A stretch of 64,000 bases of DNA, from assembly GCA_963815785.1 (NCBI GenBank), contig CAWFHZ010000008.1, positions 171,280 through 235,279 on the forward strand. Direction: 5' to 3'. Below, piece after piece: positions 33,789 to 43,790 of this stretch. The DNA comes from DATFVA01 sp963815785 (GTDB lineage Bacteria > Bacteroidota > Ignavibacteria > Ignavibacteriales > Ignavibacteriaceae). Position numbers and translations under genes: made by a program. The notes beneath the pieces were generated by a model. The model was not told the DNA's origin and searched no databases. It was given only the letters and a program-made list of their open reading frames with translations. Every line of letters starts with the position of its first letter. The stretch's first letter is position 1.

Positions 33789-35510
33789 TTACTTTTTTTC
33801 TCTCTTTTCAATTTTTGCCCAGGTATCTCTTAATGTTACTGTTCTGTTAAAAACAAGATTCCCAGGTTCTGAATCTTTCGAATCTACACAAAAATAACCG
33901 AGTCTTTCAAATTGAAATCTATCACCCGGCAGCGAATCCTTTAATCCGGGTTCAAGTTTGGCTGTCTTAATAATTTCGAGTGAATCCGGATTTATGAATT
34001 CCTTGAAATCTTTTTCCGGATCAGATTCCGGATCCTCTGCGACAAAAAGTCTATCGTACAATCTGACTTCTGAATTAATAGCATGGTTAGCAGAGACCCA
34101 ATGAATTGTTCCTTTAACTTTTCTTTGACTCGATGATCCACTTTTTGTCTCAGGATCAAAACTACATTTCAGCTCAATCACATTGCCGTTTTCATCTTTT
34201 ACTACCTCTTCGCATTTAATTATATAAGCATACCGTAATCTGACTTCATTACCGGGAGAAAGGCGGAAAAATTTCTTCGGGGGATTTTCCATAAAATCAT
34301 CCAGTTCAATATAAATCTCATTTGAGAAAGGAATTTTTCGGGTACCCATTGATTCATCTTCAGGATTATTTACAGCATCTAATTCTTCAATTTTATTTGC
34401 AGGGAAGTTTATTAATGTAACTTTAAGCGGCCTAAGTACAGCCATTACACGCTTTGCTCTTTTATTCAGGTCTTCCCGTATGCTATGTTCAAGCAGAGCA
34501 ACATCAATAGTATTATCCCGTTTTGCTACTCCAACTCTTTCAGAAAAATGACGGATAGCTTCAGGTGTATATCCTCTTCGTCTGAATGCAGAAATGGTGG
34601 GCATTCTTGGATCGTCCCATCCTCTTACAATTTTATCATTTACAAGAGTCAGTAGTTTTCTTTTACTCATTATTGTATAGCTAAGATTTAATCTTGCAAA
34701 CTCAATTTGCTGGGGTTTAAATATTTCCAGTTCATTGATAAACCAGTCATATAAAGGACGATGAATTTCGAATTCAAGTGTACAGATTGAATGAGTTATT
34801 TTTTCGATGGAATCAGATTGACCATGAGCCCAATCGTACATAGGATAAATGCACCATTTGTCACCAGTACGATGATGTGAAACTTTTCTGATTCTGTATA
34901 AAATGGGATCACGCATCAGCATATTTGGAGATGACATATCTATCTTCGCTCTCAATACCTGGGTGCCTTCTTCAAATTCACCATTTTTCATTCTTTCAAA
35001 AAGGTCCAGGTTTTCTTCGATCGATCGATTCCGGTATGGACTTTCTTTTCCCGCTTGTGTTGGTGTACCGCGGGAATATTTTATTTCATCGGGATTTGAG
35101 CTATCAACATATGCTTTCCCTTTTTTAATAAGTTTAACAGCATATTCGTAGAGCTGATCGAAATAATCAGATGCATAATAAAGACGAGTGTCCCAATCAA
35201 ATCCAAGCCATTTTATATCTTCAATAATCGAATCGACATACTCAACTTCTTCCTTGGAAGGATTGGTATCATCAAATCTAAGGTTACACAAACCTCCATA
35301 TTCTTTTGCGAGACCGAAGTTCAGGCAAATAGATTTAGCATGACCAATGTGAAGATATCCATTTGGTTCGGGAGGGAAACGTGTGTGTACTTCTTTATAT
35401 TTTCCATTTTTTAAATGTTCATTAATAATTTCTTTTATAAAATTTGTAGCAGAGGGGGAATTGTTTTTATCTGTAATATTCTCTTTTGAACTCATTTTTT
35501 CTTCAGACAT
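33789..35510 (-). CDS. glnS: Glutaminyl-tRNA synthetase
   Basis: A 573-residue class I synthetase. The HIGH motif is in PPEPNGYLHIGHAKS (near residue 45), the CNLRFDDTNP motif follows, and the KMSKS counterpart is IMSKRKLL. The C-terminal beta-barrel anticodon-binding domains (RLYDRLFVAEDPES, FERLGYFCVDSKD) are present. It charges tRNA-Gln directly, so this organism need not rely on the GatCAB route for glutamine. The N-terminal 15 residues are hydrophilic and variable. It is 24 bp from gltX, upstream, likely one transcript. Confidence 0.97.
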   Translation of the reverse strand: MSEEKMSSKENITDKNNSPSATNFIKEIINEHLKNGKYKEVHTRFPPEPNGYLHIGHAKSICLNFGLAKEYGGLCNLRFDDTNPSKEEVEYVDSIIEDIKWLGFDWDTRLYYASDYFDQLYEYAVKLIKKGKAYVDSSNPDEIKYSRGTPTQAGKESPYRNRSIEENLDLFERMKNGEFEEGTQVLRAKIDMSSPNMLMRDPILYRIRKVSHHRTGDKWCIYPMYDWAHGQSDSIEKITHSICTLEFEIHRPLYDWFINELEIFKPQQIEFARLNLSYTIMSKRKLLTLVNDKIVRGWDDPRMPTISAFRRRGYTPEAIRHFSERVGVAKRDNTIDVALLEHSIREDLNKRAKRVMAVLRPLKVTLINFPANKIEELDAVNNPEDESMGTRKIPFSNEIYIELDDFMENPPKKFFRLSPGNEVRLRYAYIIKCEEVVKDENGNVIELKCSFDPETKSGSSSQRKVKGTIHWVSANHAINSEVRLYDRLFVAEDPESDPEKDFKEFINPDSLEIIKTAKLEPGLKDSLPGDRFQFERLGYFCVDSKDSEPGNLVFNRTVTLRDTWAKIEKREKK

Positions 35511-35534
35511 TTTTATCTCTATTGATAGTAGTAA

Positions 35535-36989
35535 TTAACCCAATGTTTCTATGGCATTATTCAATCGGGTTAAGGTTTTTTGCTTTCCGATAATGAAAAG
35601 GATATCAAAAACTCCCGGTCCTCCGCCGACACCTGAAACAGCAAGCCTTACAGGATGAATAAGTTTTCCTGTCCCGATTTCAAGTTTTTCTGCCGTTTCT
35701 CTAAGTGTTATTTCAAAATCTTCTTTCGAAGGATTTGATAGTTTTGAAAATTCTTCCGCGAGCTTTTTTAAATTTGCTGCCGAGTCCGGTTTCCATCTTT
35801 TCCTCACAACGTCTTCATCATACTTATCGGGTTCTTCGAAGAAGTAAAATCCTTTTTCTGGAATTTCTTTTATAAATGATACTCTTTCTTTCATAGCTTC
35901 AATTACGTTTCCCAGAAATTCATCTGAGAATTCCTGTGAACTATACTTTGTCTGTTTTAATTCTATTCGTAATAAGGAAATAAGATCTTCAAGAGATTTC
36001 TTCCTGAGATGTTCGGCATTCAGCCAGTTAAGTTTTTCAATATTAAAAACCGCTCCTGCTTTATTAACTCCCTCAAGTGAAAATCTTTCAATTAATTCTT
36101 CCATTTCATAAAATTCTTTATCATCAGCAAAATTCCATCCAAGCAATGCAACAAAATTTAATAATGCTTCTTTTAAATATCCCTTACTTCTATAATCTTC
36201 AACGGCAACATCTCCCTGTCTTTTACTTAATTTGGATTTGTCAGCATTGAGAAGGAGAGGGAGGTGCGCGAATACAGGTTTTTCCCAATCAAAATAATCG
36301 TAAAGTAAAATATGTTTAGGAGTTGAAGGGAGCCATTCTTCACCGCGGATTACATGTGTGATTTCCATAAGATGATCATCTACAACATTCGCAAGATGGT
36401 ATGTAGGATATCCGTCGCTCTTAATCAATATCTGATCATCCACTATACTGCTGTTAAAGTCTACTTCACCACGAATAACATCATTCAATATTATATGCTG
36501 TTCGGGCACAACATTTAGTCTCACAACATAGGAAATCCCTGAGGTTATTTTCTGATTAATTTCACTTTCAGAAAGATTCAGACAATGTTTATCATACATC
36601 GGCTGTTTTCCCTCTTTCTGAAAATTTTCCCTGACTTCTTTAAGGCGTTCCTGAGTGCAAAAACAATAGTAAGCTTTTCTTTCAGAAATTAATTTATCAC
36701 TATACTCTTTGTAAATATTTAGTCGATCGGATTGTTTATAAGGACCATATTCACCACCTTTAAATGGACCCTCATCATAATCTAAACCTACCCAGTTTAA
36801 AGTGTCTATCAGGCTTTCAACAGCACCTTCAACAAAACGATTCCTGTCAGTATCTTCAATTCTAAGAATAAACTTTCCGCTATTGTGTTTAGCAAGAAGG
36901 TAATTATACAATGCAGTGCGTAGTCCCCCGATGTGCAAGTATCCTGTTGGACTCGGGGCAAATCTGACTCTCATTTTCTCACTTATCAT
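35535..36989 (-). CDS. gltX: Glutamyl-tRNA synthetase
   Basis: A 484-residue class I synthetase with FAPSPTGYLHIGGLRTALYN near the N-terminus, FILRIEDTDRNR, and the KMSKS-type loop KLSKRQGDVAVED. The C-terminal helical domain is of bacterial GluRS type. It supplies Glu-tRNA for translation and for HemA. The start is uncertain: the ATG at 36989 (MISEKMRVRF) has a poorly spaced GGTGAG, whereas the ATG at 36974 gives MRVRFAPSP, the usual family start, with AAGTGAG nearby. Confidence 0.96.
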   Translation of the reverse strand: MISEKMRVRFAPSPTGYLHIGGLRTALYNYLLAKHNSGKFILRIEDTDRNRFVEGAVESLIDTLNWVGLDYDEGPFKGGEYGPYKQSDRLNIYKEYSDKLISERKAYYCFCTQERLKEVRENFQKEGKQPMYDKHCLNLSESEINQKITSGISYVVRLNVVPEQHIILNDVIRGEVDFNSSIVDDQILIKSDGYPTYHLANVVDDHLMEITHVIRGEEWLPSTPKHILLYDYFDWEKPVFAHLPLLLNADKSKLSKRQGDVAVEDYRSKGYLKEALLNFVALLGWNFADDKEFYEMEELIERFSLEGVNKAGAVFNIEKLNWLNAEHLRKKSLEDLISLLRIELKQTKYSSQEFSDEFLGNVIEAMKERVSFIKEIPEKGFYFFEEPDKYDEDVVRKRWKPDSAANLKKLAEEFSKLSNPSKEDFEITLRETAEKLEIGTGKLIHPVRLAVSGVGGGPGVFDILFIIGKQKTLTRLNNAIETLG

Positions 36990-37066
36990 AACGATTAATA
37001 ACTCTCACCAAAATTTTTTAGATACATTAGGAATAATAATGGAGTGATCAATTTTAAAAGCAACAA

Positions 37067-39448
37067 TTATGAATGGGCATGTATTTTTGCTTCAGTATAA
37101 TGTTTAACCTTCTCAATAAATTCCTGGCTGTCAATAGGTTTAGGAATATAATCTGTAGCACCTGCTTCCAGGCATTTTTCTCTATCACCCTTCATTGCAA
37201 AAGCCGTTAAAGCAATTATCGGGGTATCTTTATATTCAGGTATCTGCCTGATCTTTTCAGTGGCTTCAAATCCATTCATAACAGGCATCTGCATGTCCAT
37301 AAGTATCAGGTGGAAATTTTGTTTCTTCACCTGCTCAAGAGCCTCGGCACCATTTTCCACAACAACGATTGATTCAAAACTATTTTTCTTTAACAATCTT
37401 GTAACTATAATCTGAGAATGTTTGTAATCTTCAACAAGCAAAATTTTAACAGTATCTTTTTCTGCAGCTATTTCTTCAGGCTTAGAAGGTTCTTCATACC
37501 GGTTTATCATCGCAGAAATAGTCTCGGAAAGTTCTTCGATGTTTACACTGCTTTTATGAAGAAGCTCCTCAAACATTCCATCAATATTTTTCAGTTCATC
37601 TTTATAATTTTCTTTACCAGTGTATATAATGATTGGCAAACGTCTGAATTTTGAATCGGACTTAATTTGCTTAATCAATTCATAACCACTTACTTCGGGC
37701 ATTTCAAGATCTATAATGGCAAGGTCCAGATCAATGCTTTTAATCATATCAGGGACTTTTGAAGAATGTGCTTCGGCAATTGCATTAAATCCCAATTGTT
37801 CAACTGCTTCTTTTAAAAGATTAAGTGTAGGCACATCATCATCAACTATTAAAATGTTAGAGTCTCTTTTTAACTTATAACTTTGAAGTACTTCAACAAG
37901 AAATTTATAGTTAATCGGCTTTACAAAATACTCCACCGCTCCCATAAGAAATGCTTTTTGTTGTTCAGCCTCAACAGAACAAACGATTACAGGAGTATTT
38001 TTTGTAGCTTTATTTTCTCTTAATGTTTTTAATAGTTCAAACCCGTTCGAATCAGGAAGTTCAATATCCATAAGTATGGAAAGGAAACTTTCCTTTTCAA
38101 TTATCTTCAATGTTTGTTCTGCAGAATTCACAATTACCGGAACATAACCCCATTTAGTAAGATAATTACTTAATAATTTCGATGTAGCATAGTCATCTTC
38201 AACTACGAGGACGTGATTATTTTTTCCCGGCTTGGGAAGTGAAATAATTTGCTTTTCAATAGTGGAAGATGGAATTTGAGAAAAATCTTCAACAGCAATT
38301 GAAAATTCATAATTGGTTCCTTTACCAACGCTACTTGTTACGTGAATGTTGCCATCGAGGAGATCAATATATTTTTTTGAAATCGCTAATCCAAGACCCG
38401 AGACATTCCCAAATTTAGAATTCTCCAGCGATTCCAGTGAAAATGGTTTAAATAAATTCTTTAATTTTTCGGACTGAATACCGGGGCTGGTATCAGAAAT
38501 TCTCAAACTTAATTTATTTTTAGAAGTCACTGAAACTGTTACAGATATTTTACCTTTCTCAGTTAACCTGACAGACTGAGTAAGAATATTAACGAGAATG
38601 TAACGAAACTTCTGCGTGTCTATTTTTAATTTTGAGGGAACTCCATCTTCTATCTTGATCAGGAATTCAATTTTATTCTTTTCAATCTTGGATGAAAAAA
38701 GTTTAACTATTTCATCTAAAAAATCAGGCAGATTGACAGTGGTAAGATTATTTTTAATTATTTTCTGATCAATTTTTGCCAGTTCTATTAAATCATTTAT
38801 CAGTGTTAAAAGGTTGAACGCATTTTCCTTTAAAGTGGAAACGTACTCAGCCTGGGAATTAGTAAGGTTATCTTCATTTAGAAGAGAAGCAAAACCAAGA
38901 ATACTGTTTGTCGGCGTCCTTAATTCATGGGCTATATCTGTTACAACCTGCCCCAGAGAAAGTTCACTTTCAACTAAATTTGTTTGCCAAATAATTAATA
39001 GTTCCTTTAACGATTTACCAAGTGTTTCAATAACCTCTTTATCTGTTTTAGAAAATGGAGTATGTTTCGCTATTTTTAAAAGTACTCTGTTTTTTTCATT
39101 CAAATTAATAAACAAGCATCCTTCATAAATTACCTCGTCGGAAGCTTGAATTTCACATTCAGCAATATTATTAAAGACAATACTGTCACTATTTGAATTA
39201 ATAGATCTGCAGTTTCCGCACTGAAATGCTGTATTATTACTGAAGGACTCTTTTGCCGATCCGGCTTTCCCGCGGACAATAAAATTATCGCGATCATCAA
39301 GGATGAAAAATACAACAGCTTTATAATCGAGTTGAGTAATCAGATATTCACAAATTCTTGATGGTAAGTCGTTAGGATTTGTAATTGTTGTTTTTACCAG
39401 GTCAGTAAAATGAGTAAGAAGATCAGTAGTAATCAAATTTTGCATCAA
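37067..39448 (-). CDS. GAF hybrid histidine kinase with three receiver domains
   Basis: A 793-residue soluble protein. A GAF-like N-terminal domain (about 20-150) contains a CGNCRS cysteine set. It is followed by HisKA (H-box VTDIAHELRTPTNSI), HATPase (ISDTSPGIQSEKL, GLGLAISKKYID), then three response-regulator receivers with conserved aspartates in ILMDIELPD, AIIDLEMPE and ILMDMQMPV. No transmembrane segment, so the signal is cytoplasmic. It is divergent from the tandem cyclase genes across 231 bp, and could be their phosphodonor. Output must be through phosphorelay because no DNA-binding domain is present. Confidence 0.92.
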   Translation of the reverse strand: MMQNLITTDLLTHFTDLVKTTITNPNDLPSRICEYLITQLDYKAVVFFILDDRDNFIVRGKAGSAKESFSNNTAFQCGNCRSINSNSDSIVFNNIAECEIQASDEVIYEGCLFINLNEKNRVLLKIAKHTPFSKTDKEVIETLGKSLKELLIIWQTNLVESELSLGQVVTDIAHELRTPTNSILGFASLLNEDNLTNSQAEYVSTLKENAFNLLTLINDLIELAKIDQKIIKNNLTTVNLPDFLDEIVKLFSSKIEKNKIEFLIKIEDGVPSKLKIDTQKFRYILVNILTQSVRLTEKGKISVTVSVTSKNKLSLRISDTSPGIQSEKLKNLFKPFSLESLENSKFGNVSGLGLAISKKYIDLLDGNIHVTSSVGKGTNYEFSIAVEDFSQIPSSTIEKQIISLPKPGKNNHVLVVEDDYATSKLLSNYLTKWGYVPVIVNSAEQTLKIIEKESFLSILMDIELPDSNGFELLKTLRENKATKNTPVIVCSVEAEQQKAFLMGAVEYFVKPINYKFLVEVLQSYKLKRDSNILIVDDDVPTLNLLKEAVEQLGFNAIAEAHSSKVPDMIKSIDLDLAIIDLEMPEVSGYELIKQIKSDSKFRRLPIIIYTGKENYKDELKNIDGMFEELLHKSSVNIEELSETISAMINRYEEPSKPEEIAAEKDTVKILLVEDYKHSQIIVTRLLKKNSFESIVVVENGAEALEQVKKQNFHLILMDMQMPVMNGFEATEKIRQIPEYKDTPIIALTAFAMKGDREKCLEAGATDYIPKPIDSQEFIEKVKHYTEAKIHAHS

Positions 39449-39679
39449 GTGCTTTATTCTTTATTAATATCTAAGTTCTAATAATTTAACTATTAAAGAT
39501 AAAAAAGAACATTATTATTTGAAAGATAAGAATTAAGATCAATTTAGCAAGCAATTGCCCACCATTATTTGTATCTCTACCATAATTAATCGGTAAAAGT
39601 TCAATATTGTCTGAAAAGACTTTTTTAATTACATTAAATACGATTCTAATACTTTAAAATCAATAAGACAATTATAATC

Positions 39680-40735
39680 GTGGCCCCAAAAATACTTATA
39701 GCTGAAGATGAAACCATTATTGCAAAAGATATAGAGCGAACACTTATAAAGCTGGGGTATGAAGTAGTAGGTTCCGTTAGATCCGGTAAGATTTTACTGG
39801 ATCAATATAGTTCCATTAATCCCGACCTTATTTTAATGGACATCAATCTTGAGGGAGAACTTTCAGGTATTGATGTTTCAAGAGAAATACAAAAGATAAG
39901 TGAAATTCCCGTAATATATCTTACTGCATTTGCTGATAATCAAACATTAAATGAAGCTAAAATAACAGAACCTTTTGGATACATAATTAAACCTTTTGAT
40001 GAAGATACGCTCAGAACTTCCATTGAAATGGGACTTTATAAGCATGAGGTATCTCGTAAACTTCAGGAACGAACCAGAGAACTGGAACAAGAAAAAATTA
40101 AATCTGAACGACTTTTAAATGACATACTTCCATCAGAAATTGTTGATGAATTTAAAAAATATGGTAAAGTAATTCCCCGGCTATATAAATCGGTTACAAT
40201 TATCTTTACAGATTTTGAAAATTTTACAACTATAGCGGCTCAAATGGAACCCGGAGAATTAGTAACTGAAATTAATGAGATATTTATGAATTTCGATATG
40301 GTTATCGATAAGTATGGACTGGAGAAACTTAAAACAATCGGTGATTCATATATGATAGCCAGCGGTGTTCCAAAAGAAAAAGCGGATCACGCTGAAAAAG
40401 CTGTTGATGCTGCTTTCGATATGCTTCAGTATTTATCTAACAGGAATAAATATTCTTCAAGAAAATGGAAAATGAGAATTGGAATACATTCGGGTGAAGT
40501 AATAGCCGGAGTTGTTGGGAAATTAAAATACACTTACGATGTGTGGGGACAAACGGTATCAGTTGCAAGTTATCTTGAAAGAATCGGTATACCGGGAAAA
40601 GTAAATATCTCACAAACTGTCAGAGAACTTCTGAATAATAATTACTCTTTTGATGATGGAAAAGAATTTAAACTGGGAAACAAAAGATTAAAAAGTTATT
40701 TCGTTTCAAGAAATTCTATAAAAGTCATCTCCTAG
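39680..40735 (+). CDS. Response regulator-class III nucleotide cyclase, C1-like (metal-binding) paralogue
   Basis: A 351-residue protein from a GTG start (no better start is visible): receiver domain (phosphoacceptor Asp54, Lys104), a helical linker (about 120-160) and a class III cyclase domain (170-345). Both metal-binding aspartates are present: Asp178 in FTDFENF and Asp222 in KTIGDSYM. The residues that should stabilise the transition state are not: YDVWGQTVSVASY has Ser294 for Asn and Tyr298 for Arg. Class III active sites form between two subunits, so a homodimer should be inactive or weak. The next gene has exactly the opposite set, hence a heterodimer is predicted. Nucleotide product: cAMP is likely, since Lys216/Asp287-type purine contacts are adenine-like. 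Confidence 0.92.
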   Translation: MAPKILIAEDETIIAKDIERTLIKLGYEVVGSVRSGKILLDQYSSINPDLILMDINLEGELSGIDVSREIQKISEIPVIYLTAFADNQTLNEAKITEPFGYIIKPFDEDTLRTSIEMGLYKHEVSRKLQERTRELEQEKIKSERLLNDILPSEIVDEFKKYGKVIPRLYKSVTIIFTDFENFTTIAAQMEPGELVTEINEIFMNFDMVIDKYGLEKLKTIGDSYMIASGVPKEKADHAEKAVDAAFDMLQYLSNRNKYSSRKWKMRIGIHSGEVIAGVVGKLKYTYDVWGQTVSVASYLERIGIPGKVNISQTVRELLNNNYSFDDGKEFKLGNKRLKSYFVSRNSIKVIS

Positions 40736-40745
40736 CAATAAATTT

Positions 40746-41807
40746 ATGTCAGGAATAGCAAATATATTAATAGCAGAAAATGAAAAGATTATCGCTTTAG
40801 ATTTGAAAAAAACACTGATTAAACTTGGATATAATGTTTTAGGGATTGCCTCAAGAGGGAAAGAAATAATCGAGCTCATAATAAAAAAAAGCCCTCAACT
40901 GGTAATGATGGATATAATGCTGGATGGTGAAATGTCGGGTATAGAAGCTGCCAAAATAATTTCTACAAAATTCGACTTACCGGTACTTTTTCTTACAGCT
41001 CTGACAGATGAGAAGACACTTCAAAAAGCTAAAGAATCAAATCCTTTTGGTTATATTCTGAAGCCTTATGATGATAAGACTCTGCATTCTTCTATTGAGA
41101 TGGCATTATATAAACATAAAGTTGAGCGGGAACTCAGATTAAAAACAAAAGAACTTGAAAAAGAAAAGCTTAGAACTGATTCCTTATTAAAAAACATATT
41201 GCCTGAGGAAATAGTAAAAGAAATAAAAAGTAATGGAAATGTTGTTCCTAGATTTTATGATCAGGTGTCAATTCTTTTTACCGAGCTTTTGGGATTTGAT
41301 TTAGTAACTACTGAATTCGAACCCGACGTTCTACTATCTGAATTAAATGAGATATTTGAAAATTTTGATGGTATAGTCCTGAAGTATAAACTGGAAAAGT
41401 TAAAGACCATAGGAGCTTCATATATGATAGCTGCTGGTTTGCCAAAGGAAATGAATGACCATGCAAAAAATATTTTAATGGCTGCAATTGAAATGCAGGA
41501 ATACATCAATAAACGGAATGAATCCAACCTTATCAAATTTGAAATGGGTATCGGAATTCACTCAGGACCGGTTGTAGCAGGCATCGTAGGAATGAGAAAG
41601 TTCACTTATGATATTTGGGGAGACGCAGTTAATATTGCCAGCAGGATAGCAAGTGGCTGCGAACCGCGTAAAATTAATATTTCGGGGGAAACCTATCATT
41701 TAATAAAAGACTACTTCAATTGTATTTATCGGGGTAAACTTAATGCAAAGGGTAAAGGTGAAATCGATATGTTTTATGTTGAATCTTTAATGTCATCTAA
41801 AAATTAA
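40746..41807 (+). CDS. Response regulator-class III nucleotide cyclase, C2-like (substrate-binding) paralogue
   Basis: A 353-residue paralogue of the preceding gene, 10 bp downstream. The receiver keeps Asp56 and Lys106, but one of the acidic pocket residues is Asn12. In the cyclase domain the metal sites are lost: FTELLGF (Glu180 for Asp) and KTIGASYM (Ala224 for Asp). The transition-state pair is kept: YDIWGDAVNIASR has Asn296 and Arg300, with Lys218 and Asp289 for purine recognition. This mirrors the C2 half of mammalian adenylyl cyclases. It should complement the metal-binding half encoded upstream to give one active site. The stop overlaps the 3' end of the convergent gene by 11 bp. Confidence 0.92.
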   Translation: MSGIANILIAENEKIIALDLKKTLIKLGYNVLGIASRGKEIIELIIKKSPQLVMMDIMLDGEMSGIEAAKIISTKFDLPVLFLTALTDEKTLQKAKESNPFGYILKPYDDKTLHSSIEMALYKHKVERELRLKTKELEKEKLRTDSLLKNILPEEIVKEIKSNGNVVPRFYDQVSILFTELLGFDLVTTEFEPDVLLSELNEIFENFDGIVLKYKLEKLKTIGASYMIAAGLPKEMNDHAKNILMAAIEMQEYINKRNESNLIKFEMGIGIHSGPVVAGIVGMRKFTYDIWGDAVNIASRIASGCEPRKINISGETYHLIKDYFNCIYRGKLNAKGKGEIDMFYVESLMSSKN

Positions 41808-43785
41808 GATCTAACTGCAAACCAAATCTATTATCTAAATTTCCATCAATCTCAGAATAACCAGAACCCAAAGTTTTCTCTTTTGGTTTATAGGTTTCAG
41901 AATATTTAAATGATAGAGAGATTTCTCTTATAATATTATATCTTAAAATAAAATAATACCTTATGCCTTCCCCGTATAAACCTATATTCCCAAGTATTCC
42001 TGTAAGATCATTTTCATATTCGTAAATTGCTGAATTAAATGAATTTGTTTTAAAGAAGATTACTCTTCCATAAATCAGAAGCTCTTTTAAAAGTTGAGTT
42101 CTGATATCTTCGAAAACGAGGTAACCTTCTTCAGACAAACCAGCATCTTTTATAAGGAATTTTGAGTATTCTATCCTGGTTTTAAATCGTAATACATTCG
42201 AAGGATTAAAAATGATTTCAACTCTTAATGATTGCTTTATCCTTCTAACAATTTCAGTTTCCGAATTAATAGTTTCAGAAACCTCCTTGTTTTCAAATTT
42301 AAACCGGGTAACGGTTTCCAACCTTTTAACAGGTTTAGTAGAAAAGTGTAACATAAATTCATTTCCCTCAGAAGGAAGAGGGTTTTCGAATGTAGCATAT
42401 GGGAATTTAAACTGATCGAAATAAAAATTAAATATTCCTGCCGGGGATCTCCATCTTAGTCCATTGTATATTCCAAATTCATTCTGTGTTGCTCCCGACC
42501 GTTCACCAAATCCGAATCCATGAAGGTTAATATAATTTCTGGGGTAATTTCGGATAGAGAAAATATAAGTTATCAGTGGAGAGGGAGAAAAGTTTAATCC
42601 GTTATATGAAACAACGGAAGTTCCGTTATAGGCCACTTCTCCAAAAATGTTAATGTTTGTTGTATAAAAATCATAGTAAGTGGAATAATAGTTAAAGTTA
42701 GACCCTTTTATATCAAATATGTTAGATGGTAAAAATGAATGGTCAATCCGGGAATTATAGTAAAGAAAACCCAAGCGAAAAGGTTCCATAATTTCGTATT
42801 CGAGACTGACTCCATAGCTGGTTTCAGCTGCCGTTTTTCTCTTCAATAGTTCATTTACCGTTCTGTGATATCCATCCAGAGGCGTAGAAATGATTAACCC
42901 TGAAACTGAGTCTACATTTGCATCAAATAAATTTTTCGAATAGAATCCGGTAAGAGTAGCTTGCTCCCATTTATATTCAGCCGCTGCTCCCCTAAAAAAA
43001 TTATTTTCTGTGGAACTGGTGTATGCTTTAACATGATTCGGCTTTTTCTTAACCGGGTAAATAGCATCTGAGCCTTTTGAGAAACCGAAGGGGCTCCACA
43101 ATGTAAGTCCCTGACCAAATTCTATAAGATAATCTCCCAGTATTATATTGTTAAAATTTCCCCAGTTTGATAAATTAAAATAACCTGATGAAAAATCATA
43201 AATAGATTTTTCACCTGGATCTTTATCGGTTAATAACCCTAAACGAAAAGTATTTTTATATTTTATTTTTACCCGGTTGTAAATATGAAAAGAATTTCCT
43301 TCGAATTTATTATCCCTAAATCCTGCTTTTTGTTGAAGATCATTTAGAATTCTGTTCCGCGTCTGCAAGGACATTTCATTAATAAAATTTGGTTCAGGTT
43401 GTGATTTATCCTGATATTCTTTCGTTACACTAATGAATGGGAGTATTTTTTTTATCACCTCAGGTGGAATTAGAGAAATGGAATAAAGTTCATTTGAAGA
43501 GAAAAAATTTCCATATTTTTTCCTGTGAGCGATAATAATTTTTGCCATAGATATGTCTAAATAGGGTAGCGCACTCAATTCTTCCATTGAAGCAGTGTTT
43601 AAATTTACCGGATGATCCATGTAGTATTCAATCTGATTATACAAATCAGAATTATCAGTTTCTTCTCCCGGTTCTTCGAGGAGATCTTCTATTGTTTGTT
43701 CAGTTTGAGTTTGCGAAGAATCGGATTGAGCATAGCTGTAAATCATTAATGATAAAAATATGAAAGCAGTTAAACCGAATTTCAT
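41797..43785 (-). CDS. Exported helix-hairpin-helix protein with predicted outer-membrane beta-barrel
   Basis: A 662-residue protein. Signal peptide (about residues 1-20, ending YSYAQ), an acidic stretch, then a ComEA-like helix-hairpin-helix region (VNLNTASMEELSALPYLD, AHRKKYGNF). After about residue 150 the sequence alternates aromatic and polar residues to the end and finishes with LQLDLNF, consistent with a beta-barrel ending in phenylalanine. Proteins of this build are common and uncharacterised in Bacteroidota. A role in DNA uptake or envelope assembly is possible, with no direct evidence. It is 5 bp from the PorV/PorQ-like gene upstream. Confidence 0.75.
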   Translation of the reverse strand: MKFGLTAFIFLSLMIYSYAQSDSSQTQTEQTIEDLLEEPGEETDNSDLYNQIEYYMDHPVNLNTASMEELSALPYLDISMAKIIIAHRKKYGNFFSSNELYSISLIPPEVIKKILPFISVTKEYQDKSQPEPNFINEMSLQTRNRILNDLQQKAGFRDNKFEGNSFHIYNRVKIKYKNTFRLGLLTDKDPGEKSIYDFSSGYFNLSNWGNFNNIILGDYLIEFGQGLTLWSPFGFSKGSDAIYPVKKKPNHVKAYTSSTENNFFRGAAAEYKWEQATLTGFYSKNLFDANVDSVSGLIISTPLDGYHRTVNELLKRKTAAETSYGVSLEYEIMEPFRLGFLYYNSRIDHSFLPSNIFDIKGSNFNYYSTYYDFYTTNINIFGEVAYNGTSVVSYNGLNFSPSPLITYIFSIRNYPRNYINLHGFGFGERSGATQNEFGIYNGLRWRSPAGIFNFYFDQFKFPYATFENPLPSEGNEFMLHFSTKPVKRLETVTRFKFENKEVSETINSETEIVRRIKQSLRVEIIFNPSNVLRFKTRIEYSKFLIKDAGLSEEGYLVFEDIRTQLLKELLIYGRVIFFKTNSFNSAIYEYENDLTGILGNIGLYGEGIRYYFILRYNIIREISLSFKYSETYKPKEKTLGSGYSEIDGNLDNRFGLQLDLNF

Positions 43786-43790
43786 CCCTT

